64,000 nt of DNA, from positions 930,001 to 994,000 of the forward strand of contig NZ_CP015106.1 of the NCBI RefSeq assembly GCF_002214565.1, written 5' to 3'. Origin of the DNA: Thermococcus radiotolerans (GTDB lineage: Archaea; Methanobacteriota_B; Thermococci; Thermococcales; Thermococcaceae). How positions within the stretch are numbered: the first letter of the stretch is position 1; every line of letters starts with the position of its first letter. The notes below the pieces were generated by a model. The model made no database searches and was not told the DNA's origin. It saw only the letters and a list, made by a program, of their open reading frames with translations. Positions 19,995 to 29,457 of this stretch are shown in pieces. The translations under genes were made by a program, and so were the position numbers.

Positions 19995-20067
19995 GGCACA
20001 TCGTTTCAATTTGAACGGCGTCCCTAATAACGCTACCGCTTCAAACGGGTTCGAAGGGAAGGGAGCC

Positions 20068-20077
20068 GTTATAAAAT
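20068..20077 (+). promoter_or_regulatory. TATA box of gene at 20098, leaderless
   Basis: GTTATAAAAT is centred 26 bases before ATG 20098, so the transcript most likely begins at the start codon; no ribosome binding site is seen. Confidence 0.5.
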
Positions 20078-20097
20078 CCAGCGCCGTAGTGACCATC

Positions 20098-20802
20098 ATG
20101 AAGGGACTCGTCCCCTCACTCCTCCTCGGGATTCCCTTGCTCCTCGCGGCGTGGATGGTCGTTCAGCTGAACGAATTGGCCGGAGCTCTGCTCTTCATCA
20201 CAGCGTTCACGCTCCCGCTCATCCTCCTGAGGGGATATTTTCACAAAAATCCGGGGAAGGCGGCCACCTTCGTGGGCGTCATGGTGGTGCTAACCCTCTT
20301 CCTCCGACCACCCTCGGCCTCCGGCCCCAACGTTTATTTCGGCCTCTACTTTGCCACCGGCTGCGGGAAGCCCGAGGAAAACCCCTGGCCTCTTAACGGG
20401 AGCGCGGACGTTGCCTATTCCTGCTATTACCTTACCGAATCGGGGGTTCTTCACGTCTCAGGCATGGCGTGGGAGAAGACGTGGGTGAAGCTTCCGGTAA
20501 CCGGGCGCGTTATTGTTTTGGATACTCCCACAGAGGAAGCGGACAGAGCTTATCTGGCCGCCGTCGAAAGGGCAGAGAAATCGGGATACGAGCCAGTGGC
20601 GGAGAATCAGACCCCAAAAGCGACACTCCTGAGGAAGGGAAGTCAGTGCGTCTATATAGCGGAGATGGACGTTTTGGGAGGGGGCGTTGCGGTGGTTTCC
20701 GCGCGGGGGAACTGCGAGGCGGTGAAGGAATTCGCCCGAGCCATTGAGATGGCACTTCGAACCCTGGGGAAAGTTTTTATAACCCGAGGGCCAATCCAAT
20801 AG
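20098..20802 (+). CDS. membrane-anchored protein of unknown function
   Basis: 234 residues. Three hydrophobic segments (about 5-20, 25-45 and 55-72) are followed by a soluble, probably external part with four cysteines (GCGKPEEN, YSCYY, GSQCVY, ARGNCEA) that could form two disulfides. No family recognised. ATG 20098 is set by the TATA spacing; the in-frame ATG at 19993 would overlap the divergent gene. A small single-span gene follows after 11 bases but has its own TATA box. Confidence 0.55.
   Translation: MKGLVPSLLLGIPLLLAAWMVVQLNELAGALLFITAFTLPLILLRGYFHKNPGKAATFVGVMVVLTLFLRPPSASGPNVYFGLYFATGCGKPEENPWPLNGSADVAYSCYYLTESGVLHVSGMAWEKTWVKLPVTGRVIVLDTPTEEADRAYLAAVERAEKSGYEPVAENQTPKATLLRKGSQCVYIAEMDVLGGGVAVVSARGNCEAVKEFARAIEMALRTLGKVFITRGPIQ
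20774..20783 (+). promoter_or_regulatory. TATA box of 37-aa gene
   Basis: TTTTTATAAC lies inside the 3' end of the previous gene, 31 bases before ATG 20814, and predicts a leader of about 9 bases holding AAGGTGAT. Confidence 0.5.
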
Positions 20803-20813
20803 AAGGTGATACG

Positions 20814-20927
20814 ATGGACGTTCAGGATGAGAAAAAACTGGCCGCGATTCTGATGATCCTGATGGTTCTCGGGGTCGGGATTGCATTCCTCGTTCTCAGG
20901 TACGGTAACTGGATGTGGAGCCCGTGA
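20814..20927 (+). CDS. 37-aa single-span membrane protein
   Basis: MDVQDEKKLAAILMILMVLG starts a protein with one strong membrane helix (about 9-29) and a short end RYGNWMWSP. It has a good ribosome binding site (AAGGTGATACG) and its own TATA box. The last 32 bases overlap the convergent rnp3 gene. No family recognised; length, site and promoter argue that it is real. Confidence 0.6.
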   Translation: MDVQDEKKLAAILMILMVLGVGIAFLVLRYGNWMWSP

Positions 20928-21582
20928 GTCTCCCTAAGATTCTCCTTGGATAGAAGTTCAGGCTGGCTCTGGCCTTTGGAATTTCCATGCCGACGTTTAT
21001 CCCGAGGCTCATCAAATCCCTCGGGGAGCGAACCTCCCACCTGCTCTCGGCCGAGCTCGTAATGAACCTCGGAACCGAGTACTTGTCAACGAGCTGCCAG
21101 GTCTTGGTCATGAAGCGGAGGAGCTGGACCCTCTCGTAGGGATTGGCAGCGAGGAGAGGGGAAAGGGAAAACCCTATCGCGACCCCCTTCTTGGCCGCTA
21201 TCTTCGCCAGAACGTGGTCGAAGCCCGGGTCCTTTCTCCCCAGCCACGGGCTTATGAGTGCATCAACGCCGGCCTCGAGGGCGAAACGGTTGACCCTCAT
21301 GTCGCCGCCCTGGACGTAGAGCAGGACCTTTAAATTGCGGTTCTTCACCTCCCGGATGAAGCTCGGCTTTTTGGTGACTATGAGCAGTGCAACCCTTCCG
21401 TACCTCTCGCGAAGCTCCCTAATCTCTTCCTTGAGCTCGCCCCAGTTGGGAGAACTTTCGAGGACGAGCTTTTTTGTGAAGACGACTTCATCAAACCACT
21501 CTTTGGCCAAATCGTAGGCTTCCTCGCTCCTTACATCCATCTCAACGAAGTAGTCCCTTGAGAAGGAGACCTCCTCGCTCAT
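20896..21582 (-). CDS. rnp3: RNase P protein component 3 (Rpp30)
   Basis: 228 residues with the TIM-barrel-like Rpp30 pattern (VALLIVTKKP, LYVQGGDMRVNRFALEAGVDALISPW, GVAIGFSLSPLL, FITSSAESRWEVRSPRDLMSLG). It is one of the archaeal RNase P proteins that help the RNA cut 5' leaders of pre-tRNA, working with Pop5. ATG 21582 overlaps the stop of the upstream gene as ATGA and follows GGCTGGAGGA. The coupling with the RNA-binding gene and L15e nearby points to an RNA-maturation unit. Confidence 0.92.
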   Translation of the reverse strand: MSEEVSFSRDYFVEMDVRSEEAYDLAKEWFDEVVFTKKLVLESSPNWGELKEEIRELRERYGRVALLIVTKKPSFIREVKNRNLKVLLYVQGGDMRVNRFALEAGVDALISPWLGRKDPGFDHVLAKIAAKKGVAIGFSLSPLLAANPYERVQLLRFMTKTWQLVDKYSVPRFITSSAESRWEVRSPRDLMSLGINVGMEIPKARASLNFYPRRILGRLTGSTSSYRT

Positions 21583-22034
21583 TCCTCCAGCCACTCCCTA
21601 ACGGCTTTAACGACCGCTTCCTTCCTCATTGGAAAGGCCTTGACCTTTATCTTGACCTGGATGGTGTCGCCGCCCTCGTCTATCTCCGGCTCGCCGAGGT
21701 AAGCTTTCTGCTTGTTGAAGCGGACGTATAGCGTTCCCTCCTCGTCCACCTTTTCATCGAGGTTCTCGATGATGTAGCGCCTGTCCTCCTTGCTCAGCAA
21801 CTCCTTGAAGTAGTCAATGAACTTTCTAACGGCCTTGCTCCGCTTTATCTCCACGTTGACGACCTTGATGGGGTTTCCGAAGAAGCCCGTGGTCTCGTCT
21901 ATGTCGAATATAATGTCTTCCTCGTCTATCTCCTCGGGGATGAAGGTAGATATCGCCTCGAGAACCTTGTCCTCGTCCTCGGTGGCGTGGATGAACGTGG
22001 TAATCCTGACGTGATGCGCCCTTATCTTTGCCAT
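21579..22034 (-). CDS. COG1325-type RNA-binding protein (exosome-associated)
   Basis: 151 residues starting MAKIRAHHVRITTFIHATED. The acidic middle (IPEEIDEEDIIFDIDETTGFFGNPI) and the KAYLGEP motif match the archaeal COG1325 family, predicted to be an exosome subunit from gene neighbourhoods. ATG 22034 behind GGTGAGAGCG. It overlaps rnp3 by 4 bases and lies 156 bases after the L15e gene. Family recognition is from memory and the molecular role is not proven. Confidence 0.75.
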   Translation of the reverse strand: MAKIRAHHVRITTFIHATEDEDKVLEAISTFIPEEIDEEDIIFDIDETTGFFGNPIKVVNVEIKRSKAVRKFIDYFKELLSKEDRRYIIENLDEKVDEEGTLYVRFNKQKAYLGEPEIDEGGDTIQVKIKVKAFPMRKEAVVKAVREWLEE

Positions 22035-22190
22035 CGCTCTCACCGGGGTTGATTCGACGCCGTGCTTTAAAAGGTAACCGCTCAGCTCGTACGGCCACAT
22101 TGCAAAAGACTCCAACCCAGATAGAACAGCGGAACTGGCTTTGGAGAAACTCAACAGAAACCGAAACGAAGAGAGAAAAGGGCTGGAAAA

Positions 22191-22775
22191 TCACTTGCCC
22201 TTACCCTTGTTGGCCCTTATGCTGGGCCTGACCTTCTCGGCGCCCTTGCCCTTGTTCCTCAGGCCGCGGCTCTTCCTGCCGGCGCTGGTGAGTCCGCGGA
22301 AGACGCGACCCTTGTGGGCCTTGCCGGTGATCCAGTTAATCTTGGGGTCAGCCTTGATGACCGGGTGGTGCGGGTCGACCATTATGACCTCAAACCACCT
22401 GTACATTCCGTCCTCGCCGACCCAGTAGCTGTTAAGGACCTCGAGGTTCGGGAACTTTCTCGCGGCCTTCTCCTCGGCTATCCACTGGAGGCTCTTCTTC
22501 GGGCTGTACTTGACCTGACCCATCTTGCTCGGCTTCCTTCCGCCCTTCCACCTGGGCCTCTTCCTTCCGCCCTTCCTGACTCTAACCCTGACCATGACGT
22601 AGCCCTGCTTGGCCTGGTAGCCGAGGCTCCTGGCCCTGTCAAGCCTGGTCGGCCTCTCGATCCTAACGACGACAGGCTCACGGCGCCACTTTATCATCCT
22701 AGCCTTGAGAAGCTCCCCGACGTAGCTCTTCTTGGGGCTCTTCCAGGCTTCCCTAATGTACTTGTACATTCCCAT
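22191..22775 (-). CDS. rpl15e: 50S ribosomal protein L15e
   Basis: 194 residues, very basic, beginning [20 protein letters not shown], with the family's [18 protein letters not shown] tract and the end [16 protein letters not shown]. It binds 23S rRNA in the large subunit. ATG 22775 follows GGAGGGAGCAAG; the in-frame ATG at 22793 is part of the leader. The leader carries two stem-loops (see 22801-22838). Confidence 0.96.
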   Translation of the reverse strand: MGMYKYIREAWKSPKKSYVGELLKARMIKWRREPVVVRIERPTRLDRARSLGYQAKQGYVMVRVRVRKGGRKRPRWKGGRKPSKMGQVKYSPKKSLQWIAEEKAARKFPNLEVLNSYWVGEDGMYRWFEVIMVDPHHPVIKADPKINWITGKAHKGRVFRGLTSAGRKSRGLRNKGKGAEKVRPSIRANKGKGK

Positions 22776-22800
22776 CTTGCTCCCTCCTTCCATGTTTGTG

Positions 22801-22838
22801 GTTCTCCCTTACGGGAACATCCCGCGGGCTTGGCCCGC
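22801..22838 (-). other. two hairpins in the L15e leader
   Basis: On the minus strand GCGGGC-caa-GCCCGC (22838-22824) and GTTCCC-gtaa-GGG-ag-AAC (22818-22801) form adjacent stem-loops between a TATA-like GCTTAAAAAC (about 22865-22875) and the start codon. ACCACAAACA follows. They may be a ribosomal-protein autoregulatory site or a small RNA; I cannot tell which. Confidence 0.45.
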
Positions 22839-22902
22839 CCAGTCGGTCGAGGTTCGAGGTTGAGTTTTTAAGCCTTGCGGAGTAGTTAATACGGTGAAAC
22901 CG

Positions 22903-23973
22903 ATGCGCCTTCAAAGACTCGTATCCCTCATGAAGGAAAGGAACTTCGACGGTGCTCTAATAAGCCCCGGGACGAACCTCTACTACCTCACGGGGCTGAG
23001 GATACACGAGGCGGGCGAGAGGCTCACAGTTCTGGTTGTAAGCGCCGACGGTGAGTACCGGCTCCTGGCCCCGAGCCTCTACGAGAACGTGGTCAGGAAC
23101 TTTCCGGTGACGTTCTGGCGCGACGGGGAGAACCCCTACGACAAGCTCGCCTGGATTCTGGCGGAGTTCCACCTATCTGACGGAAGGCTTCTCATAGAGG
23201 ACACGATGCACGCCGACTGGCTGATGAACGTCATAAGGCTCGGCCCCTTCGAGTTCTATCCCCTGAGCTCGCTCGTCAGGGAGCTCCGCATGAGAAAGGA
23301 CAAGCACGAGATAGAGATGATGGGGCACGCCGCCAAGGCAGCGGACAGGGTCTTCGACGAGATTCTGAGCTGGGACCTCGTGGGAATGCGCGAGAGGGAG
23401 CTGGCCTTGAAGATAGAGCTGGCTATAAGGGAGCTCAGCGATGGAATCTCCTTCGAGCCGATAGTGGCCAGCGGTGAGAACGCGGCCAATCCACACCACG
23501 AGCCGGGAAACAGGCGGCTCAGGAAGGGGGACATGGTGATACTCGACTACGGGGCCAAGTGGAAGGGCTACTGTTCGGACATCACAAGGACAATAGCCCT
23601 CGGACGGCCGAACGAAAAGCTCGTAGAGATCTACGAGGTAGTTAAGGAGGCCCAGGAGAGGGCGTACAAGGCCGTCCGTGCGGGTGTTCTCGCAAGGGGC
23701 GTGGACGAGGCGGCAAGGGAGACGATAGCAAAAGCCGGCTACGGCGAGTACTTCACCCACAGGACAGGACATGGATTGGGCCTGGACGTCCACGAGGAGC
23801 CCTACATAGGGCCGGACGGAAACGTGGTCCTAGAGAACGGTATGACCTTTACGATAGAGCCCGGAATCTACGTTCCCGGCCTCGGAGGGGTTCGTATAGA
23901 GGACGACGTCGTCGTTCACGATGGAAGAGGAAAGAGGCTGACGAGGGCGGAGAGGGAGCTTATCAGGCTTTGA
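22903..23973 (+). CDS. pepQ: Xaa-Pro dipeptidase (prolidase)
   Basis: 356 residues, M24B family. An N-terminal creatinase-like domain (1-about 125) is followed by a pita-bread domain with the five metal ligands visible in DYGAKWKGYCSDITRT (two Asp), RTGHGLGLDVHE (His), TIEPGIY (Glu) and RIEDDVVV (Glu). It cuts dipeptides with C-terminal proline during peptide breakdown. ATG 22903 is chosen because CGGTGA at 22892-22897 is its ribosome binding site and overlaps the alternative GTG 22894. TATA-like GTTTTTAAG is at about 22865-22873. Its end overlaps the convergent amidohydrolase by 11 bases. Confidence 0.94.
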   Translation: MRLQRLVSLMKERNFDGALISPGTNLYYLTGLRIHEAGERLTVLVVSADGEYRLLAPSLYENVVRNFPVTFWRDGENPYDKLAWILAEFHLSDGRLLIEDTMHADWLMNVIRLGPFEFYPLSSLVRELRMRKDKHEIEMMGHAAKAADRVFDEILSWDLVGMRERELALKIELAIRELSDGISFEPIVASGENAANPHHEPGNRRLRKGDMVILDYGAKWKGYCSDITRTIALGRPNEKLVEIYEVVKEAQERAYKAVRAGVLARGVDEAARETIAKAGYGEYFTHRTGHGLGLDVHEEPYIGPDGNVVLENGMTFTIEPGIYVPGLGGVRIEDDVVVHDGRGKRLTRAERELIRL

Positions 23974-25537
23974 AGACCCTCTCCCCTCCTAGGTACGTTT
24001 CAAGGACCTTTATTTCCCTCAGCTCCTTTTCATCGACCTCGAAGGGGTCATCGCTGACGACTATGAAGTCCGCGAGCTTGCCTTCTTCGAGACTCCCCAG
24101 CTTTTCTTCCATGAGGACTTCCGCGGAGCCTGCGGTGTATGCATGAAGCGTCTCTTCAAGGCTCAAAGACTCATTCGGGGTGAGCTCCGCGAGGGGAACG
24201 CCCTCATACTTCCCGCGCGTTACCGCGGCGTAGACTGTTTCCCAGGGATCGAGGGGCTCCACCGGCGAGTCCGTGCTGAGCCCGAAGGGTATCCCTGCCT
24301 CGGCAATGCTCCGGAAAGGATAGACCCACTTTGCCCGCTCCTCGCCAACCCTCTCAATCACCCACCAGTCGGTCATGACGAAGTGCGGCTGGAGCGCGAG
24401 TCTGATACCGAGCCTCTTGGCGCGCTCTATCTGGTCGGGTCTCATGAGGGAGGCGTGTTCTATCCTGTGGCCGGCCCCTTCAACGTTCCCAAGGGATTCG
24501 TAGACGTCGAGGACCATGTCCATAGTCGCGTCGCCTATCGCGTGAACCGCCATTTGAAACCCGGCCTCGTGGGTTTCCCTCGCCACCAGCTCAAGCCACT
24601 CCTTCGTTACGTTTGGATGTCCACTCGTCTCGGCATCGCTGTAGGGGCTTGATAGCCACGCGGTCCTCGCCCCGAGGGAGCCATCGGCGAGAACCTTTAT
24701 CCCACCTATTTTTAGTCTCCTGCCGCCGAAGCCGCGCCTTATCCCGAGCCTTTTAAGCGATTCGAGAACCCCGAGGTCCTCACCCGGGTTCAGGTAGACC
24801 TTCACCCTCAGCCTGAGTTTCCCCTCGGCATCGAGCCTGCTTAGTGCCTTCAGGGCCCTCTCACCAACACTGACGAAGCCGACGGTTGTTACACCCTTCG
24901 AGAGGGCGTATTCAGCCGCCTGGAGCATGTACTCCCCGTATTCATCCTCGGTTACCATCTCGTCAAACTTCCTGACGGCATAACTGAAGGCATCTTCCTT
25001 CACGATGCCGGTGGGCTCTCCGTTTTCGTCCCTGAGGACGTCCTCTGAATCCCACTCAATCAGGCCAGTCTCCTCGAGGGCCCTCGTATTCAGAACGGCA
25101 GCATGGAGGCAGACGCGGGAGAGCATGACCGGCCTGTCGTTCACGACCTCATCCAGATCGTGCCTCGTGGGCCAGCGCCTCTCCTCGAAGAGCTCCTGGT
25201 CCCAGCCGTGGCCGCGGAGCCAGCCGTCTTTTTTCTCCGCGAACCTTCTAAGCTTTTCCTTCAGCTCTTCGATGCTCCGCACTCCCCGGAGGTCGAGCAT
25301 GTTGAGGTACTCCCCGAGCTCGTCGAGGTGCATGTGGGAGTCTATAAAGGCCGGTAGAACCGTCCCCCCGTCGAGGTCGATTATCTCGGCGTTCAGAACT
25401 TCGGCAGTCTTGAGGATTTCCTCCGTGCTTCCGAGCATTGTTATCCGCCCATCCATGACTAAAAACGCCTCGACGCGCCTGACGGGACGGAATGAGACGT
25501 AGATGTTCCCGTTTATAAAAGCACGTTTCAAGCACAT
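23963..25537 (-). CDS. YtcJ-like metal-dependent amidohydrolase
   Basis: 524 residues. The metal site motifs are AFIDSHMHL (HxH), a lysine in RLKIGGIKVLADGSLG, VHAIGD and LSTDSPV (final Asp), as in the COG1574/YtcJ branch of the amidohydrolase superfamily. GSLEEGKLADFIVVSDDPF closes the beta sandwich typical of the family. The substrate is unknown. ATG 25537 follows AACCGGTG; GTG 25540 is part of that site. It is tail-to-tail with prolidase. Confidence 0.85.
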   Translation of the reverse strand: MCLKRAFINGNIYVSFRPVRRVEAFLVMDGRITMLGSTEEILKTAEVLNAEIIDLDGGTVLPAFIDSHMHLDELGEYLNMLDLRGVRSIEELKEKLRRFAEKKDGWLRGHGWDQELFEERRWPTRHDLDEVVNDRPVMLSRVCLHAAVLNTRALEETGLIEWDSEDVLRDENGEPTGIVKEDAFSYAVRKFDEMVTEDEYGEYMLQAAEYALSKGVTTVGFVSVGERALKALSRLDAEGKLRLRVKVYLNPGEDLGVLESLKRLGIRRGFGGRRLKIGGIKVLADGSLGARTAWLSSPYSDAETSGHPNVTKEWLELVARETHEAGFQMAVHAIGDATMDMVLDVYESLGNVEGAGHRIEHASLMRPDQIERAKRLGIRLALQPHFVMTDWWVIERVGEERAKWVYPFRSIAEAGIPFGLSTDSPVEPLDPWETVYAAVTRGKYEGVPLAELTPNESLSLEETLHAYTAGSAEVLMEEKLGSLEEGKLADFIVVSDDPFEVDEKELREIKVLETYLGGERVFKA

Positions 25538-25581
25538 CACCGGTTAGAGATGGCAAAACGGAAGAAAAGGGTTTCGAAGTA

Positions 25582-26256
25582 TCAGAGGATGTCCTCGACC
25601 GAAACCTCTATCTCCCATCCCATCATCCTTATGTCCGGGGACTTGCATATCCTGCCTATCAGCCTGTTGCCATCGAGCCTGACGTCCAGGAAGGTGCTCG
25701 CGATCTTCTCCAGCTCGGGCAGGGGATTGATGGGGATCCTTTCGCAGATGTTCCTGTCGAGCAGGTAGAACGCTTTTCTCTTCCGGTTTCCGAGGAACCG
25801 GTCTATGCTGGAGATTATCTCGTAGAAGTTGCGGTAGTCCTCAACGAAAGCGAAGAGCTTTTCCAGCCCGATAACCACGTTTATGGACTCTTCCAGACCA
25901 GAGAAAGCCTTGGCACTTGCTTCCGCATATCTGCGCAGGTAGATCGAGGCCTCACTCTCCACCTTCACCCTGTCAATAACCTTTCCGACGTTGACGACTC
26001 CCCCGGTCTTCAGAACGATGGCATCGTCGAAAATATTCCTCACCCCGAAGAACCTGAGGTGCTCGTTGATAACGTGGAGGGTATCTAGGTGATCGTCGAC
26101 GACGAACGGATGGCCCCTGTCATCGGCGTAGCGTTTCAGAAGGAGCACCATGAAGTCCAGGGTGTAGTTGGGTGAAGTGTACTCAACGAGCACGGTTTCC
26201 CCAAATCCGATGGAATCCAGGAACTGGAACACCTCACCGAGCTTTCCCACAGCCAT
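25582..26256 (-). CDS. DUF257 family protein
   Basis: 224 residues in the style of DUF257, a family nearly confined to Thermococcales. It has a RecA/KaiC-like beginning without a Walker A lysine (GKLGEVFQFLDSIGFGETVLVEY) and central strands IFDDAIVLKTGG and NVVIGLEKLF. Function unknown. Two ATGs (26259, 26256) are possible; ATTGGTGGG favours the second. GTTATATATC at about 26287-26296 is a strong TATA box giving a short leader. Confidence 0.75.
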   Translation of the reverse strand: MAVGKLGEVFQFLDSIGFGETVLVEYTSPNYTLDFMVLLLKRYADDRGHPFVVDDHLDTLHVINEHLRFFGVRNIFDDAIVLKTGGVVNVGKVIDRVKVESEASIYLRRYAEASAKAFSGLEESINVVIGLEKLFAFVEDYRNFYEIISSIDRFLGNRKRKAFYLLDRNICERIPINPLPELEKIASTFLDVRLDGNRLIGRICKSPDIRMMGWEIEVSVEDIL

Positions 26257-26354
26257 CATCCCACCAATCTAACCAAACGAACCCAAGATATATAACAACT
26301 TTGGTTCGGAAGACGCCAAAAAGTGAACGGGGAGAACCACCCGAACCCAGCAAA

Positions 26355-26366
26355 AGATTTAAATAT
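26355..26366 (+). promoter_or_regulatory. leuS promoter TATA box
   Basis: AGATTTAAATAT after CAAA. Its centre is about 26 bases before A26387, so the mRNA should begin on or beside the ATG of a short upstream ORF, with about 125 bases of leader before leuS. Confidence 0.55.
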
Positions 26367-26386
26367 CAGGAATCCTACTCGCTCCG

Positions 26387-26440
26387 ATGCCAATGAGGGG
26401 GGAGTGTCTTCTCCATCGCTGGAATCGCAACCGTGCCTGA
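26387..26440 (+). other. leuS leader: leaderless 17-codon uORF and long-range stem
   Basis: ATG 26387 opens a 17-residue reading frame, MPMRGECLLHRWNRNRA, ending at TGA 26440. AGGGGGG (26396-26402, inside the uORF) pairs perfectly with CCCCCCT (26453-26459, after it). A smaller hairpin GGAA...TTCC with inner GCA-accg-TGC lies between (26421-26445). Translation of the uORF and the outer stem exclude each other, an arrangement like attenuation. Translation is not proven. Confidence 0.4.
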
Positions 26441-26511
26441 TTTCCCGAATAGCCCCCCTATTCTGGAGTATCACTCACGCTCTTTTGAAAAAATTCTGAG
26501 GAGGTATGGCC

Positions 26512-29412
26512 ATGGCTGAGCTTAACTTCAAGGCCATTGAGGAGAAGTGGCAAAAGCGCTGGCTGGAAGAGAAGGCCTTCGAACCAAAGGCGAATGAGAA
26601 ACCAAAGGAGAAGAAGTTCTACATCACGGTCGCCTTCCCGTACCTCTCGGGACACCTCCACGTCGGCCACGCGAGGACCTACACGATTCCAGATGTCATA
26701 GCACGCTTTAAGAGAATGCAGGGCTACAACGTCCTCTTTCCGATGGCCTGGCACATCACCGGTGCGCCGATAGTCGGAATCGCCGAGAGGATAAAGCACC
26801 GCGACCCAAAGACGATACACATCTACCGCGACGTCTACAAGGTTCCGGAGGATATACTCTGGAAGTTCGAGGACCCAAAGGAAATCGTCAAGTACTTCAT
26901 GAAGGCCGCCAGGGAGACCTTCATTAGAGCGGGCTTCTCCGTCGACTGGACGCGCGAGTTCCACACGACGAGCCTCTTCCCGCCCTTCAGCAAGTTCATA
27001 GAGTGGCAGTTCTGGACGCTCAAGGACAAAGGACTGGTCGTTAAGGGTGCCCACAGGGTCAGGTGGGACCCGGTCGTCGGAACGCCCCTCGGAGACCACG
27101 ACATAATGGAAGGGGAAGACGTCCAAATACTGGACTACGTCATCATCAAGTTCATCCTAGAGGAGGACGGCGAGGAAATCTACATGCCGGCCGCGACGCT
27201 AAGGCCCGAGACGGTTTACGGCGTCACCAACATGTGGCTGAACCCCGAGGCAACCTACGTCAAGGCGAAGGTCAAGCGCGGCGAGAAGGTGGAGACGTGG
27301 ATAATCAGCAAGGAGGCGGCATACAAGCTCTCCTTCCAGGACAGGGAGATTGAGGTTCTGGAGGAGTTTAAGGGCGAAAGGCTGATCGGAAGGTACGTGA
27401 GGAATCCGGTCACCGGCGACGAGGTCATAATCCTGCCGGCAGAGTTCGTTGACCCGGACAACGCGACCGGAGTCGTCATGAGCGTTCCTGCTCATGCTCC
27501 ATTCGACCACGTTGCCCTTGAGGACCTCAAGAAGGAAACCGAGATTCTGCTCAAATACGACATCGACCCGCGCGTCCTTGAGGAGATAAGCTACATCTCG
27601 CTGATCAAGCTCGAGGGCTACGGCGACTTCCCGGCGGTTGAAGAGGCTGAGAGGCTCGGCGTGAAGAGCCAGAAGGACGTTGAGAAGCTCGAGGAAGCGA
27701 CAAAGAACATCTACAAGGCCGAGTACCACAAGGGCGTCTTCAAGATAGAGCCCTATGCCGGCAAGTCCGTCCAGGAGGCCAAAGACCTCATAGCCAAGGA
27801 GCTGCTCGAGAGCGGAAGGGCGGAGATAATGTACGAGTTCGCCGAGAAGCCGGTGATAAGCCGCTTCGGCAACCAGGCGGTCATCAAGATAATCCACGAC
27901 CAGTGGTTCATAGACTATGGCAACCCTGAGTGGAAGGAGAAGGCCAGGGAAGCGCTGGCAGAGATGACGATCTACCCCGAGAGCAGAAGGGCTCAGTTCG
28001 AGGCGGTGATAGACTGGCTCGACAAGAAGGCCTGCGCGAGGAAAGTCGGCCTTGGAACGCCGCTCCCGTGGGACCCCGACTGGGTCATCGAGAGCCTGAG
28101 CGACTCGACCATCTACATGGCCTACTACACGATAAGCAGGCACATGAACAGGCTGAGGGAGGAGGGCAGGCTCGACCCGGAGAAGCTCACGAGGGAGTTC
28201 TTTGACTACCTGTTCCTGGAGGAGTTCAGCGAGGAGCGCGAAAAGGAACTCGAAGAGAAGACCGGAATCCCGGCCGAGACGATCCACGAGATGAAAGAGG
28301 AGTTCGAGTACTGGTACCCGCTCGACTGGCGCTGCTCTGCCAAAGACCTCATCCCAAACCACCTGACGTTCTTCATATTCAACCACACGGCGATTTTCAG
28401 GAAGGAGCACTGGCCGAAGGGAATAGCCGTCAACGGCTTCGGAACGCTGGAAGGCACCAAGATGAGCAAGAGCAAGGGCAACGTGCTGAACTTCATCGAC
28501 GCCATCGAGGAGAACGGTGCGGACGTCGTCAGGCTCTACATAATGGGCCTGGCCGAGCACGACAGCGACTTCGACTGGCGCAGGAAGGAGGTTGGAAAGC
28601 TCCGCAGGCAGGTTGAGAGGTTCTACGAGCTGGTGAGCGAGTTCGCCACCTACGAGGCGGAGGAGACCGAGCTCAAGGACATCGATAAGTGGATGCTGCA
28701 CAGGCTGAACAAGGCCATCGAGGGGGCAACCCAGGCTCTCGAGGAGTTCAGGACGAGAACTGCCGTGCAGTGGGCGTTCTACAGCGTACTCAACGACCTG
28801 CGCTGGTACATGAGGAGAACCGAGGGAAGAGATGATGCCGCCAAGCGCTACGTCCTTAGAAAGCTCGCCGAGGTCTGGGTCAGGCTGATGGCGCCGTTCA
28901 CGCCGCACATCAGCGAGGAGCTCTGGGAGAAGCTCGGCGGAGAGGGCTTCGTGAGCCTGGCGAAGTGGCCGGAGCCGGTTCCGGAGTGGTGGAACGAGAC
29001 CATCGAGGCCGAGGAGGAGTTCGTCAAGGCCCTCATCGAGGACATCAAGGAGATCATCCGCGTTGCAAAGATAGAGGACGCCAAGAGGGCCTACGTCTAT
29101 ACCGCACCGGAGTGGAAGTGGCGCGTTGTGGAAGTGGTCGCTGAGAAGAGGGACTTCAAGTCAGCCATGGCCGAGCTTATGAAGGACCCGGAGATGAGGA
29201 AGCACGGCAAGGAGATAAGCAAGCTCATCCAGAGGCTCATCAAGGAGAGGGCCTTCGACGTCAAACGCATCAATGAGGAGAAAGCCCTGAGGGAAGCCAA
29301 GGACTTCATGGAGAAGGAGCTCGGCATCGAGATAATCATCAACCCGGAGGAGGACAAGGGAGGAAAGAAGAAGGCCGCGATGCCGCTGAAGCCGGCGGTG
29401 TTTGTGGAGTGA
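26512..29412 (+). CDS. leuS: leucyl-tRNA synthetase
   Basis: 966 residues, the archaeal form. Class I signatures are [15 protein letters not shown] near the N-terminus (HIGH-type HVGH) and TKMSKSKGN (KMSKS). The editing domain sits between (about 200-450), the anticodon-binding helices follow, and a C-terminal domain ends [13 protein letters not shown]. It charges tRNA-Leu, of which three genes lie in this window. ATG 26512 ([14 protein letters not shown]) is preferred to ATG 26506 because TGAGGAGGT ends at 26505. The leader is long and structured. Confidence 0.97.
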   Translation: MAELNFKAIEEKWQKRWLEEKAFEPKANEKPKEKKFYITVAFPYLSGHLHVGHARTYTIPDVIARFKRMQGYNVLFPMAWHITGAPIVGIAERIKHRDPKTIHIYRDVYKVPEDILWKFEDPKEIVKYFMKAARETFIRAGFSVDWTREFHTTSLFPPFSKFIEWQFWTLKDKGLVVKGAHRVRWDPVVGTPLGDHDIMEGEDVQILDYVIIKFILEEDGEEIYMPAATLRPETVYGVTNMWLNPEATYVKAKVKRGEKVETWIISKEAAYKLSFQDREIEVLEEFKGERLIGRYVRNPVTGDEVIILPAEFVDPDNATGVVMSVPAHAPFDHVALEDLKKETEILLKYDIDPRVLEEISYISLIKLEGYGDFPAVEEAERLGVKSQKDVEKLEEATKNIYKAEYHKGVFKIEPYAGKSVQEAKDLIAKELLESGRAEIMYEFAEKPVISRFGNQAVIKIIHDQWFIDYGNPEWKEKAREALAEMTIYPESRRAQFEAVIDWLDKKACARKVGLGTPLPWDPDWVIESLSDSTIYMAYYTISRHMNRLREEGRLDPEKLTREFFDYLFLEEFSEEREKELEEKTGIPAETIHEMKEEFEYWYPLDWRCSAKDLIPNHLTFFIFNHTAIFRKEHWPKGIAVNGFGTLEGTKMSKSKGNVLNFIDAIEENGADVVRLYIMGLAEHDSDFDWRRKEVGKLRRQVERFYELVSEFATYEAEETELKDIDKWMLHRLNKAIEGATQALEEFRTRTAVQWAFYSVLNDLRWYMRRTEGRDDAAKRYVLRKLAEVWVRLMAPFTPHISEELWEKLGGEGFVSLAKWPEPVPEWWNETIEAEEEFVKALIEDIKEIIRVAKIEDAKRAYVYTAPEWKWRVVEVVAEKRDFKSAMAELMKDPEMRKHGKEISKLIQRLIKERAFDVKRINEEKALREAKDFMEKELGIEIIINPEEDKGGKKKAAMPLKPAVFVE

Positions 29413-29457
29413 GCTCCTTACTTCTCCTTTTATTCTGTTCAAAAGGCATAGAGAGAG

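Noticed and set aside
27199-28908. 569-codon open frame on the minus strand
   Set aside because: Antisense shadow of leuS, caused by GC-rich third positions; no start signal.
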